DNA from: Paenibacillus humicus NBRC 102415
GTDB lineage: Bacteria; Bacillota; Bacilli; Paenibacillales; Paenibacillaceae
Length of the DNA: 63,677 nucleotides
NCBI RefSeq assembly: GCF_004000905.1
Contig: NZ_BIMD01000033.1
Location: forward strand, 1-63,677
Reading direction: 5' to 3'
A program made the position numbers and the translations under genes. This document shows positions 48,043 through 56,546 of this stretch, piece by piece. The notes beneath the pieces are model-generated. The model was not told where the DNA came from. It was given only the letters and a program-made list of their open reading frames with translations, and ran no database searches. How positions within the stretch are numbered: position 1 is the first letter of the stretch; each line of letters starts with the position of its first letter.

Positions 48043-49155
48043 TTACAGCGCTTTTTCCAACAGCTTGGGCTTTGCGAAGATCATCCGTCCCGCCGAAGTC
48101 TGGAGCACGCTCGTCACGAGCACCTCCATCGTCATGCCGATGTAATCCCTGCCGCCCTCCACGACAATCATCGTGCCGTCGTCGAGATAGGCGACTCCTT
48201 GTCCATGCTCCTTGCCGTCCTTGATGATCTGCACGACGATTTCCTCGCCCGGCAGCACGACCGGCTTGACCGCATTGGCCAAATCGTTGATGTTCAGCAC
48301 CGACACTCCCTGCAGCTCGCAAACCTTGTTGAGGTTGAAGTCGTTCGTGAGCACCTTGCCCCGCAGCAGCTTGGCCAGCTTGACGAGCTTGCTGTCCACC
48401 TCGCCGATCTCCTCGAAGTCCCCTTCGTAGATGAGAACCTTCACGTCGAGCTCCTTCTGGATCTTGTTCAAGATGTCCAGGCCGCGGCGGCCGCGGTTGC
48501 GCTTGAGCAGATCGGAGGAATCGGCGATATGCTGCAGCTCCTCGAGGACGAACTCGGGAATGACGAGCGTCCCCTCGATGAAGCCGGTCTTGCAAATATC
48601 CGCGATCCGGCCGTCGATGATGACGCTTGTGTCCATGATCTTGTGTTCTTCGAAATTGACATGCTCTTCCTTCTCCGGAACGGGCAGCGCCTTCGGCTGC
48701 ATCATCGCGTGGAGCCCTTCCGTCAGCTCTTCCTTCTTCCTCAGCCCGACGCTCAGTCCCACGTAGCCGAGTCCCAAAGTCAGCAGCGCCGGAGCGATCG
48801 TCGCCGCCGCCCCCGGAAGCTGGGATACCGAGGGATAGAGCAGAGCCGAAAGGACAAGGCCGCCGGTCAATCCCGCCGCGCCTGCCAGCAGATCCGCCGC
48901 CGGCATGTCGGAAGCGCGCCGCACGCCTTCCCCGAGCATTCTCTCCAGTCTTCCGGCAAGGGCGGTCGCCAGCAGCAGGCCCGCCAGCGCGCCTGTCGCC
49001 AGGCCGGTGTAAAATCCGAAAGAACCGTAGCTCCCTGCGAGAGGGCTGTAGCTTCCAAGGCCGGCCGGAAGCGCTCCGCCTGTTCCATTGCCGAACTGAG
49101 AGCCGATCATGCCGCCGAATACGATACCGAGTAATTGCAGAATACGTTTTATCAT
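48043..49155 (-). CDS. yacL: PIN/TRAM-domain membrane protein YacL
   Basis: A 370-residue protein: about four N-terminal membrane segments (to about residue 130), then a PIN domain ([19 protein letters not shown]) with acidic ligands, and a C-terminal TRAM domain. The biochemical role is not settled; a nuclease or RNA-binding role is inferred from the domains. In Bacillus it follows disA directly; here pssA and a plus-strand gene intervene. GGAGGTGGCATAAGCG is the ribosome site. Confidence 0.93.
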   Translation of the reverse strand: MIKRILQLLGIVFGGMIGSQFGNGTGGALPAGLGSYSPLAGSYGSFGFYTGLATGALAGLLLATALAGRLERMLGEGVRRASDMPAADLLAGAAGLTGGLVLSALLYPSVSQLPGAAATIAPALLTLGLGYVGLSVGLRKKEELTEGLHAMMQPKALPVPEKEEHVNFEEHKIMDTSVIIDGRIADICKTGFIEGTLVIPEFVLEELQHIADSSDLLKRNRGRRGLDILNKIQKELDVKVLIYEGDFEEIGEVDSKLVKLAKLLRGKVLTNDFNLNKVCELQGVSVLNINDLANAVKPVVLPGEEIVVQIIKDGKEHGQGVAYLDDGTMIVVEGGRDYIGMTMEVLVTSVLQTSAGRMIFAKPKLLEKAL

Positions 49156-49328
49156 CGCTTATGCCACCTCCATTAGCCAGTATGTTCCAATTTGGAGAAG
49201 GCTAAACCGTCGCATCCAAGCAACAATTTTGCAGCAGCAGGCGACGGGCGGGCCTCATTCCCGTCCATGCGCCGCAAGTCCTGCGAAAGACGCGTCATGA
49301 AGGATTTCTCATAATGGCGATTTCGTTT

Positions 49329-49357
49329 TTGTATTCTGGACAGGGCGGGCTTATAAT
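49329..49357 (+). promoter_or_regulatory. Promoter of the plus-strand gene at 49461
   Basis: -35 TTGTAT (49329-49334), 17-base spacer, -10 TATAAT (49352-49357). The 300-base yacL/49461 gap otherwise holds only the divergent upstream region of yacL, with no clear minus-strand promoter. Confidence 0.7.
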
Positions 49358-49460
49358 GGATTCAGGCCATCGCCGTCCAGCATACGGCGGATGAAATCGC
49401 ATGCTCGTCCCATGACATGCATTCCCATAGCAGCAAAAATCGCGAAAGAGGTGGATACCG

Positions 49461-49856
49461 ATGAGCGCTCCAACGCTCCAAGAGTTTCAGCAGCAAGTAT
49501 CGGAATTGCTCCTGCGTCACCGGAGCATGCTCGATGTCCTGTCCAAGTTCGGACAGACGGGCGCAGCTGTCAACCGCGCTGTCACGAAAGCCGTGACCGA
49601 ATGCGGCTGTATTGAAATCCAGGCCAGCAAGCAGCCTTATTCGGACGATCCCGAGCTTGAGAGCGCCAAGCAGCTTCTGGGCACACACATGGACGGCCAT
49701 GTGTGCGAGAACTGCCGTGATGTGCTGAAAAACGAGCTGGGACGCCACCTGTTCTACATGTCCGCGCTCTGCAATCTGCTGGAAATCGATCTCGGCGAGG
49801 TTCTGTCCGCCGAATCCGATAAATGCTCTACGCTCGGCATTTTCAATTTGACCTGA
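49461..49856 (+). CDS. Small protein with a MazG-like C-terminal helix pair (function unknown)
   Basis: A 131-residue protein on the strand opposite to its neighbours, with a good AAAGAGGTGG ribosome site. It is mostly helical and has four Cys (ECGC, VCENC) and a late one. The C-terminal part, KNELGRHLFYMSALCNLLEID followed by LGEVL, resembles the last helices of MazG-type nucleotide pyrophosphohydrolases (EELGDxLFYLxALxxxLGIDLEEV), but the EExxE metal motif is not clearly present. I know similar proteins in Paenibacilli by appearance only. It has its own promoter and terminator. Confidence 0.8.
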   Translation: MSAPTLQEFQQQVSELLLRHRSMLDVLSKFGQTGAAVNRAVTKAVTECGCIEIQASKQPYSDDPELESAKQLLGTHMDGHVCENCRDVLKNELGRHLFYMSALCNLLEIDLGEVLSAESDKCSTLGIFNLT

Positions 49857-49881
49857 ACCGGAATTCCTATCCGGACATTGA

Positions 49882-49922
49882 AAAAGCAGTCCATTCTCCA
49901 ATGGAGGACGGACTGCTTTTTA
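49882..49922. terminator. Bidirectional terminator
   Basis: AAAAAGCAGTCC...GGACTGCTTTTT with an inner CTCC/GGAG stem. It ends the 49461 gene on the plus strand and can also stop minus-strand transcripts coming from pssA. Confidence 0.92.
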
Positions 49923-49999
49923 TTTGCTTTCTCCAATGAGAAAGGCTGTGGCCGGCAATCGGCGAGCCTCATCCCAGGCAGGACAGAAGCTCCATATAC

Positions 50000-50035
50000 A
50001 ACCAACAAACCCGGCACCGAAATTCGGCACCGGGT
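50000..50035 (-). terminator. Hairpin after pssA
   Basis: ACCCGG...CCGGGT with an inner CCGAA/TTCGG stem (50009-50035), followed on the minus strand by TTTGTTGGTT. Probable terminator 55 bases past the pssA stop. Confidence 0.7.
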
Positions 50036-50089
50036 CAGGAAGCGGCTGCTGCATCGCAGGAGCCGATCCATGCCAGCGGCAGGAGGATG

Positions 50090-50833
50090 CTAGACGCTCC
50101 GCTTGCGGACGTTCTCTTCTTCGCCTTCGGAACGGCGGGATCTGCGGCGGCGCAGGCGTCCCTGGACATTAACGTTTTTTTTTAGGCCGTACAGCGCATA
50201 GAGCAGCAGCGGCACAAAGATGATCTTGGAGATCTGGTTCGGGAAAGCGACGCCGAGCACGACCGCAATGACGACGACGATCGGTATGCTCCAGATCGCG
50301 CCCTTGGGCAGTCCGATCTTCTTGAAGTTCGGGTACTTCACCGTGCTGACCATCAGCAGCGCGAGAACGAGCGTGCTCGCCATCAGCACCCAGGGCTGGA
50401 TATCCGTGTAGAACAGAGCCAGCGTAGCCAGAACGCCCCCTGCTGCCGGAATCGGCAGGCCGACGAAGTAGCCCGGAATGCCGGAGATGACGTTGAACCG
50501 GGCGAGCCGGAGCGCGCCGCAGATCGGGAAGATCGCGGTCACGATCCAGGCGGCCGGCTGCGAGCTGAGATCCTGAAATGCCACGACATACATGATGAAA
50601 GCAGGGGCGACACCGAACGATATGATATCGGACAAGGAATCGAGCTCCTTGCCGAATTCGCTTTGAACATTGAGCGCGCGGGCGACGCGGCCGTCGACCC
50701 CGTCCAGAAGCATGGCGACGATGACCATCATGGCGGCGACTTCAGGCTTTTCATTGAACACCATAATGATGGCGACGATCCCGAGGAACAGGTTGCCTAT
50801 GGTAAAAAGACTCGGCAATGATTTTGCAAACAC
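50090..50833 (-). CDS. pssA: CDP-diacylglycerol-serine O-phosphatidyltransferase
   Basis: Makes phosphatidylserine, precursor of phosphatidylethanolamine, in the membrane. The 247-residue protein has the CDP-alcohol phosphotransferase motif DGVDGRVAR...G...D...D (about 44-70) and six to eight membrane segments. The tail is very basic (RLRRRRSRRSEGEEENVRKR). GTG start after GAGGTGG. It is not normally in the clpC-disA-yacL block, so it has been inserted or moved here. Confidence 0.93.
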   Translation of the reverse strand: MFAKSLPSLFTIGNLFLGIVAIIMVFNEKPEVAAMMVIVAMLLDGVDGRVARALNVQSEFGKELDSLSDIISFGVAPAFIMYVVAFQDLSSQPAAWIVTAIFPICGALRLARFNVISGIPGYFVGLPIPAAGGVLATLALFYTDIQPWVLMASTLVLALLMVSTVKYPNFKKIGLPKGAIWSIPIVVVIAVVLGVAFPNQISKIIFVPLLLYALYGLKKNVNVQGRLRRRRSRRSEGEEENVRKRSV

Positions 50834-50941
50834 TTCATTTCCACCTCATCTCTACTATGCCTTGGGATATCATGGACATCGATGGAAAAAAATCCACCAT
50901 CATCCAAGCCCTCCTGTCGGCATTCCCCCATTCTAGGGGAA

Positions 50942-52018
50942 TCAGATTTGTCTGTCAATGAACATTTGATCTTGAATCCGGCGCAATCCTTCCTTGATCG
51001 CCCGGGCGCGCACCTCGCCGATTCCGTCCACTTCGTCCAATTCGCCGATCGTCGCCATGACGATATTGGGCAGATTTCCGAATTTCTCGATCAGATTGTT
51101 CATGATGATGAGCGGAAGCCGCGGAATCCGGTACATCTGGCGGTAGCCGCGCGGATGGACGGCCTCATCTGCAATCGTCGCTCCTTGCGGATAGCCGAGC
51201 AGCCGAATGACATGAGGCGCGTCCATCAGCTCGTCGTTGCTGAGCTTTTTGAGCCCGGTCCGGATGTCCCGGATTTTCTCGTCGCTGTTGTCGCGGGCGT
51301 AATCCTTGAGCAGGAACCAGGCATCCTCCTCCACGCCTCCGATGAGCTCTTCCATCTGCATGCTGATCAGACGGCCTTCGGTGCCGAGCTCGTTGACGTA
51401 CCGCTTGATCTCCATTTTGATCCGCAGCACCATCTCCACCCGGTGGATGACATGCGCGACCTCCTGCAGCGTCACCAATTCCTCGAATTCAAGCGCCGAC
51501 AGATTCGTGAACGACTGCCTCAGCACCGCCTTGTACTTTTCCAGCGTCTGGATCGCCTGATTCGCCTTCGTAAGAATAACGCCCATGTCCTTCAGGGAAT
51601 ACCTTAGATTACCCATATACAAGGTGATGATATTACGCCTCTGCGAAATTGATACCACCAGCTTGCCCGTCTGCTTGGCCACCCGCTCCGCGGTGCGGTG
51701 CCTGATCCCGGTCTCGATCGACGAAATCGACGGGTCCGGAATCAGCTGCGTATTCGCATACAGGATCTTCTTGAGATCCTCGCTCAGGATGATGGCCCCG
51801 TCCATCTTGGCCAGCTCGTACAGATAGTTCGGGGAAAAGTCGCAATTGATGGAAAACCCGCCGTCCACGACCTCCATCACCTCGGGACTGTAGCCGACGA
51901 CGAGCAGCGCGCCTGTCTTCGCCCGCAGCACATTGTCCAGCCCTTCGCGGAAAGCGGTGCCCGGCGCGACCAGCTGCAGCAGCTGATTCGTAATTTCGAT
52001 CTCTCTGTTCTCTTTCAT
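50942..52018 (-). CDS. disA: DNA integrity scanning diadenylate cyclase
   Basis: Makes c-di-AMP from two ATP and scans DNA for branched structures, delaying sporulation upon damage. The N-terminal DAC domain has the catalytic D73-G-A and R106-H-R; a linker follows and then a C-terminal helix-hairpin-helix DNA-binding domain ([19 protein letters not shown]). It follows radA by 17 bases, as in Bacillus, where RadA restrains DisA. Confidence 0.97.
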   Translation of the reverse strand: MKENREIEITNQLLQLVAPGTAFREGLDNVLRAKTGALLVVGYSPEVMEVVDGGFSINCDFSPNYLYELAKMDGAIILSEDLKKILYANTQLIPDPSISSIETGIRHRTAERVAKQTGKLVVSISQRRNIITLYMGNLRYSLKDMGVILTKANQAIQTLEKYKAVLRQSFTNLSALEFEELVTLQEVAHVIHRVEMVLRIKMEIKRYVNELGTEGRLISMQMEELIGGVEEDAWFLLKDYARDNSDEKIRDIRTGLKKLSNDELMDAPHVIRLLGYPQGATIADEAVHPRGYRQMYRIPRLPLIIMNNLIEKFGNLPNIVMATIGELDEVDGIGEVRARAIKEGLRRIQDQMFIDRQI

Positions 52019-52035
52019 GATTTCCAGCGAACCCC

Positions 52036-53412
52036 CTATTCCAGCGCCGCGCGCAATGCTTCGGATACGGTATTCACGCCGACAATCGTTATATCGTCCG
52101 GCGGCTTCCAGCCCTTGAGGCTTTTCTCGGGCATGATGACCCGCTTGAAGCCCAGCTTCTGGGCTTCCTTGACCCGCTGCTCGGCTCGGGAGACAGCCCG
52201 CACCTCGCCGGTAAGCCCCACCTCGCCGAAGACGACGTCGAATGGACGCGTCGGCGCATCCTTGAAGCTGGAAGCAAGCGCCACGGCGGCGGCCAGATCG
52301 ACAGCGGGCTCGTCAAGGCGCACTCCGCCGGCGGCGTTCAGGTATGCATCCTGCGTCTGCAGGAACAGCCCGATTCTTTTTTCGAGCACGGCGATGATCA
52401 GCGCCATCCGGTTGTGGTCGTAGCCGGTGGACGTCCGTCGCGGCGACGGAAAATGCGTAGGCGCGACCAGCGCCTGGAGCTCCACGAGCACAGGCCTCGT
52501 GCCCTCCATGCTCGCCACGACGGTGGAGCCGGAGACGCCCAGAGGCCGCTCCGACAGGAACAGCTCCGACGGGTTCGCCACTTCGCGCAGCCCGCTCTCG
52601 CCCATCTCGAAGATGCCGATCTCGTTGGTGGAGCCGAAGCGGTTTTTGACGGCGCGAAGCAGGCGGTAGGAATGATGGCGCTCCCCCTCGAAGTAAAGGA
52701 CGCAGTCCACCATATGCTCCAGCAGCCTCGGGCCGGCGATCGCTCCCTCCTTGGTGACATGTCCGACCAGCACGGTCGCAATGCCGCCCAGCTTGGAGAC
52801 GCGCATGAAGTGGGCCGTGCATTCCCTCACCTGGGCGACGCTGCCCGGTGCGGACTGGACGCTGGGGTCATAGACGGTCTGGATCGAGTCGATGACGAGA
52901 AAATCCGGCTGGACGGTATCGATGGCATCATTGATATGCTCCATGTTCGTCTCGCAGAGCACGAACAGCGACGCGCTCAGCGCGCCGAGGCGATCGGCGC
53001 GGAGCTTGGTCTGGCGAACGGATTCCTCGCCCGATATATAGAGCACCTTGAGTCCGGCGGCCGACAATGCATGGGAGGTCTGCAGCAGCAGCGTCGACTT
53101 GCCGATGCCGGGGTCGCCGCCGACGAGTATGAGGGAGCCGGGCACGACCCCGCCGCCCAGCACCCGGTTCAGCTCCCCGATGCTGCTTTCGATGCGGGGC
53201 TCATGCCCGGTATCTATGTCTATGATGGAACGCGGCTTTTCTTTCGTCCCGCGGGCCATTGGAGAGGATAATCCGACGCCGGCGGTTTTGACCACCGTCT
53301 CCTTTTCCTCCACCATCGTGTTCCAGGCGCCGCAGCCGGGGCATTTTCCCAGCCATTTGGGCGATTCCGTTCCGCATTCCGTACAGGCGAATTTCACTTT
53401 TAGTTTGGCCAT
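52036..53412 (-). CDS. radA: DNA repair helicase RadA (Sms)
   Basis: A 458-residue hexameric branch-migration helicase of recombination. Zinc finger C10, C13, C24, C27; Walker [11 protein letters not shown] near 97; the RadA-specific KNRFG motif; and a Lon-protease-like C-terminal domain ([13 protein letters not shown]). The ribosome site AAAAGGAG precedes the ATG. A weak -10 TAAACT lies at 53448-53453. In Bacillus it directly follows clpC; here 3.9 kb of other genes lie between. Confidence 0.96.
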   Translation of the reverse strand: MAKLKVKFACTECGTESPKWLGKCPGCGAWNTMVEEKETVVKTAGVGLSSPMARGTKEKPRSIIDIDTGHEPRIESSIGELNRVLGGGVVPGSLILVGGDPGIGKSTLLLQTSHALSAAGLKVLYISGEESVRQTKLRADRLGALSASLFVLCETNMEHINDAIDTVQPDFLVIDSIQTVYDPSVQSAPGSVAQVRECTAHFMRVSKLGGIATVLVGHVTKEGAIAGPRLLEHMVDCVLYFEGERHHSYRLLRAVKNRFGSTNEIGIFEMGESGLREVANPSELFLSERPLGVSGSTVVASMEGTRPVLVELQALVAPTHFPSPRRTSTGYDHNRMALIIAVLEKRIGLFLQTQDAYLNAAGGVRLDEPAVDLAAAVALASSFKDAPTRPFDVVFGEVGLTGEVRAVSRAEQRVKEAQKLGFKRVIMPEKSLKGWKPPDDITIVGVNTVSEALRAALE

Positions 53413-53543
53413 CGAAGGCTCCTTTTACGGATATGACGTACCTTCAAAGTTTACCATTTCAGAGGCCGCAACAAAAGAAAATCATGCGAACATTCTTTCG
53501 AGCAGGAGCCGCTGGCGCTCCGTTCTCGCCGATGTCCGGGAAT

Positions 53544-53576
53544 CTAAGAAAAAGATAAGATCTTTTCCGTTATACT
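53544..53576 (+). promoter_or_regulatory. Probable autoregulatory box and promoter of the response regulator gene
   Basis: CTAAGA (53544-53549) and ATAAGA (53555-53560) are 11 bases apart, the spacing of direct repeats bound by OmpR/PhoB-type regulators. Ten bases later comes the -10 TATACT (53571-53576); there is no good -35, typical of an activator-dependent promoter. A matching box lies after the kinase gene. Confidence 0.55.
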
Positions 53577-53605
53577 GACAGAAAAGAGAGAGGGAGCGGT
53601 GAGCC

Positions 53606-54310
53606 ATGAACGAAGAAACGGTGCTGCTCGTCGATGACGAGCCCGAAATCGTCAAGCTGATGGGGCTTTACCTCAAGCAGGAAAGGTTCCGCCTTCTGAC
53701 CGCTGCAAGCGGAGGAGAGGCTCTGGACATCATCCGGAAGGAAAAAGTGGATCTCGTCGTGCTCGATGTCATGATGCCCGGCATGAACGGAATCGACACC
53801 TGCATGGCGATTCGGGAAATCCGGCAGATGCCGATTATTTTCCTGTCCGCCAAAAGCGAGGAGATCGACAAAATCCACGGCCTCAGCGTCGGGGCCGACG
53901 ATTATGTGTCCAAGCCGTTCAGCCCTTTGGAGCTGCTCGCCCGGATCAAAAGCCAGCTGCGCCGATACGGCATCTATGGAGCCGCCGCCGGCGACGCCGC
54001 CTCGCCGGATGCCGTCACGATCGACGGCGTCACCTTCAACTCCGCGACGCGGGAAGTGACGGTCGAGGGCCAGGAGGTGCGGCTTACGCCCCGGGAATTC
54101 TCCATCCTGGAGCTGCTCGGGCGCAATCCCGGCCGGGTGTACAGCATCGAGCAGCTGTACGAGATGATTTGGCAGGAAACTTTTTTTGAAGCGGGAAATA
54201 CCGTCATGGTCCATATCCGCAAGCTGAGGGAGAAGATCGAAGCCGATCCGAGGCATCCCAGGTACATCAAGACCGTATGGGGCGTCGGCTACAAAATGGA
54301 GAAGCTGTAG
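53606..54310 (+). CDS. Response regulator, OmpR/VanR family
   Basis: A 234-residue two-domain regulator. Receiver domain (1-120) with acidic pair D10-D11, phospho-acceptor D54 (VVLDVMMPGMNG), S81 and K103. Winged-helix DNA-binding domain from about 137 (LTPREFSILELLGRNPGRVYS and the recognition helix region VMVHIRKLREKIE). The start has AGGGAGCGG upstream. It pairs with the kinase 160 bases downstream; the closest named relatives are VanR-type, but no van genes are here, so the signal is unknown. Confidence 0.95.
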   Translation: MNEETVLLVDDEPEIVKLMGLYLKQERFRLLTAASGGEALDIIRKEKVDLVVLDVMMPGMNGIDTCMAIREIRQMPIIFLSAKSEEIDKIHGLSVGADDYVSKPFSPLELLARIKSQLRRYGIYGAAAGDAASPDAVTIDGVTFNSATREVTVEGQEVRLTPREFSILELLGRNPGRVYSIEQLYEMIWQETFFEAGNTVMVHIRKLREKIEADPRHPRYIKTVWGVGYKMEKL

Positions 54311-54321
54311 GGAGCGAGAGC

Positions 54322-54366
54322 ATGCTCGATACGTTGAAGCTCCAATACCCGGACGCATTCAAATGA
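54322..54366 (+). CDS. Possible 14-codon ORF between regulator and kinase
   Basis: ATG to TGA encoding MLDTLKLQYPDAFK, with GGGAGCGAG just upstream. The 162-base gap between the two genes is otherwise unexplained. It could be a leader peptide coupling kinase translation, or chance. Confidence 0.25.
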   Translation: MLDTLKLQYPDAFK

Positions 54367-54472
54367 TGCCGATGCTCATGTCGGGGCCCGGCATGTCCCG
54401 GCCGCCGGCTCATCGTCCACATTCAACTCGCAAAGCCGCAGAACGACGTCCGTCTATGAGGGAGGCACATCT

Positions 54473-55621
54473 TTGGCCAGCCGCATCTTTCAAACCTTTC
54501 TATGGAAATTCATCCTCAGCTTCGCCGCCAGCCTGCTCGGCATGGGAGTCCTTCTTTTGCTGGGCAATTACTTGGCGGAGCTGCTCATCCGGTTCAATCC
54601 GTCCAAATCCTTTTTCCTGACGAAGGCGCTGGCCTACACCATCAATGGGATCGGCTCCGGCCCGGTTCGGGTCATCGTCGGACTGCTGCTGTTCATCTTT
54701 TTGTTCTTTTCCTTGTCCAGGGGCATCATCAAGCGCTTCGACACCCTGACGAGCGCCCTGCAGGCGATCTCGGCAGGAGATCTGTCCCACCGCATCGACG
54801 AGAGCAGCAGCGATGAGCTCGGGGTCGTTGCGCGCAGCGTCAACGAAATGGCCCGCAGGCTGCAGCTCGCCCAGGAAGAGGAGCGGGCTGCCGTGCAAGC
54901 CAAGGACGACCTCATTACCGGGGTGTCCCATGATCTTCGCACCCCGCTCACCTCGGTGCTGGGGTTTCTGGAATATATCGAGGACGACCGTTACCGCGAC
55001 GAGGTCGAGATGCGGCAGTATGTCCATATCGCCTATGAAAAATCTCTCGTGCTGCGCAAGCTGATCGACGATCTGTTCGAATATACCCGCGTCACCAGCA
55101 GCGGTTTTCCGCTCCAGCGCGAAACCGTCGATCTCAACCCCTTTCTCGGGCAGCTTGCCGAAGAATTCATGCCGGCGCTGGAGGAAGCCGACATGGCCTG
55201 CCGCGTCCATCCCGCAGACGGCCCCCTCATCGTGGAAGTGGATCCGGAGCTGCTGCTCCGCGTCTTCGAGAATCTGATCAGCAATGCGATTCGTTATGGG
55301 GCAGACGGAGGGGCGCTGGACATCCTTCTGCGCAGGGACGAGCTTGAGCCTGCTGCGGAAATCATCTTCCGCAACTATGGCGAGCCGATTTCGCAGGACC
55401 AGCTCCCGCGGCTGTTCGAGCGCTTCTACCGAGTCGACGCCTCCCGCTCCAAGGCGACAGGCGGCAGCGGCATCGGGCTTGCCATCGTCAAGAGCATACT
55501 GGATCTGCATGGAGGAACGGCGTCCGCAACCAGCTCCAGGCGCAAGACCGAATTCATCGTCCGCCTTCCTCTTCCTTGCGGCTCAGACGCCCAACCGGCA
55601 GAAGCCGGAGCGGGCGATTAA
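54473..55621 (+). CDS. Sensor histidine kinase, VanS-like
   Basis: A 382-residue kinase: two membrane segments (about 11-39 and 64-82) with a short extracellular loop of about 25 residues, HAMP (83-137), phospho-acceptor H153 in GVSHDLRTPLTS, N box N271, F box FERFYR (315-320) and G2 box GGSGIGLAI (330-338). The loop is too small for a ligand domain, so it may sense membrane or envelope state. Start is TTG at 54473, 7 bases after GGGAGG; the stop codon overlaps the first TTAAGA of the downstream box. Confidence 0.94.
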   Translation: MASRIFQTFLWKFILSFAASLLGMGVLLLLGNYLAELLIRFNPSKSFFLTKALAYTINGIGSGPVRVIVGLLLFIFLFFSLSRGIIKRFDTLTSALQAISAGDLSHRIDESSSDELGVVARSVNEMARRLQLAQEEERAAVQAKDDLITGVSHDLRTPLTSVLGFLEYIEDDRYRDEVEMRQYVHIAYEKSLVLRKLIDDLFEYTRVTSSGFPLQRETVDLNPFLGQLAEEFMPALEEADMACRVHPADGPLIVEVDPELLLRVFENLISNAIRYGADGGALDILLRRDELEPAAEIIFRNYGEPISQDQLPRLFERFYRVDASRSKATGGSGIGLAIVKSILDLHGGTASATSSRRKTEFIVRLPLPCGSDAQPAEAGAGD

Positions 55622-55672
55622 GAATAAGTTAAGATCACCGTCGGCCCGATGTTAAGAACCGGCCTCTATACT
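55618..55672 (+). promoter_or_regulatory. TTAAGA-repeat promoter for the 53-residue membrane protein
   Basis: TTAAGA occurs at 55618-55623, 55629-55634 (11 bases apart) and 55652-55657, followed 9 bases later by -10 TATACT (55667-55672). Layout and -10 match those of the response regulator promoter. It is likely a target of that regulator. The first copy overlaps the kinase stop codon. Confidence 0.6.
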
Positions 55673-55705
55673 GGTTTCATTACCTGTGCAAAGGGGATGG
55701 AATGC

Positions 55706-55867
55706 ATGAGGACCTTCTTGTTCGCTGTCGTTCTGACATTGTCCGCGGGAGCAGCCTTCCAATGGAAAAACCGCAAAGTCCCGCTTCGCCAAGCGCTTCT
55801 CTGGAGCGCTGTCGCTCTCGCCCAGCTCGCCGTCATTTTGGGCCCTTCCTTCATGAAAGGCCACTGA
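55706..55867 (+). CDS. Small two-segment membrane protein (53 residues)
   Basis: ATG at 55706 with AAAGGGG nine bases upstream. Two hydrophobic stretches (about 4-17 and 30-46) joined by a basic loop (KNRKVPLRQ). No family recognised. Position behind the kinase and the TTAAGA promoter suggest an output or feedback partner of the two-component system; this is inference. Confidence 0.6.
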   Translation: MRTFLFAVVLTLSAGAAFQWKNRKVPLRQALLWSAVALAQLAVILGPSFMKGH

Positions 55868-55894
55868 TCGCGCCCTGGCTGTACGGCCGTTCAG

Positions 55895-56115
55895 TCCTTA
55901 ACCATTTCATAATTCGTCGCTAATTTAAGGTGGGAATTCAATTATTCCTATCTTTTTTGCGGTTTCATCCTTTAGGTTGAACATATACAACTATAAAGTT
56001 GAATCGTTCTATTTCATTTCAATTTATTACTTCCTAAATTCAACCTGCGGCAATAAATAAAAATAGAGAAATAAGCTCCTGCACCGATCGATAGAAGCTT
56101 AAATAAGATAGAAAT
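55895..56115. other. AT-rich gene-free island
   Basis: About 220 bases are much richer in A+T than anything else in the window, which otherwise is strongly GC-biased. It holds AGGTTGAA (near 55973) paired at a distance with TTCAACCT (near 56040), and GTTG/CAAC pairs. No open frame, terminator or clean promoter was found. From 56115 to the start at 56308 nothing further is seen. Confidence 0.5.
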
Positions 56116-56307
56116 ATGACCGTTGCATGATTCAAAAAAACACTGCCCACACGCCAGGCTTCATCCTCTTCTCCGCTTCCTAGATCCAGCCGCCTCTACG
56201 TATAACCTGCGATTCAATGGCCGATGCTAAGCCTATATACAACGGATTAGAGCCCGTACAAGCTCGTCATGCGAACTCATTTCCATGATCCCAAGGAGGG
56301 ACATCCC

Positions 56308-56484
56308 ATGCCCGATCTGCTGAGACTCGCCCTGATCGCCATCGCCTTGCTCTTCGTCGGCCTCGTCATGCACTGTGTCCGCAAGGGAGTGCTTCGAAAC
56401 CGCTACGCGCTGCTCTGGATTACTGTCAGCGGAAGCATACTCGGCTTGTTCCTTCTGCCCTTCCTGCCGCTGGGCCACGGCTGA
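56308..56484 (+). CDS. Short DUF2304-like membrane protein
   Basis: A 58-residue protein with AAGGAGG before the ATG. Two membrane segments surround VRKGVLRNRYALLWITVSGS, which is the hallmark of DUF2304 proteins (RKGKLxxxYALLWLxxS). The usual family member is about twice as long and often sits beside glycosyltransferases, so this is either a minimal form or a truncated copy. It ends 22 bases before a strong terminator. Confidence 0.75.
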   Translation: MPDLLRLALIAIALLFVGLVMHCVRKGVLRNRYALLWITVSGSILGLFLLPFLPLGHG

Positions 56485-56505
56485 TGACGGACTGCGGCGA
56501 ACAAC

Positions 56506-56545
56506 AAAAAAGCAGTCTCCTCCACATAGAGGAGACTGCTTTTTT
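56506..56545. terminator. Bidirectional terminator between convergent genes
   Basis: AAAAAAGCAGTCTCCTC-N6-GAGGAGACTGCTTTTTT, a perfect stem with A and T tracts on both sides, serving the 58-residue gene (plus) and the monooxygenase gene (minus). Confidence 0.96.
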
Positions 56546-56546
56546 A

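Noticed and set aside
53606-55621. Vancomycin-resistance operon
   Set aside because: The regulator and kinase look VanRS-like, but there are no vanH, vanA or vanX genes nearby; family resemblance alone does not indicate resistance.
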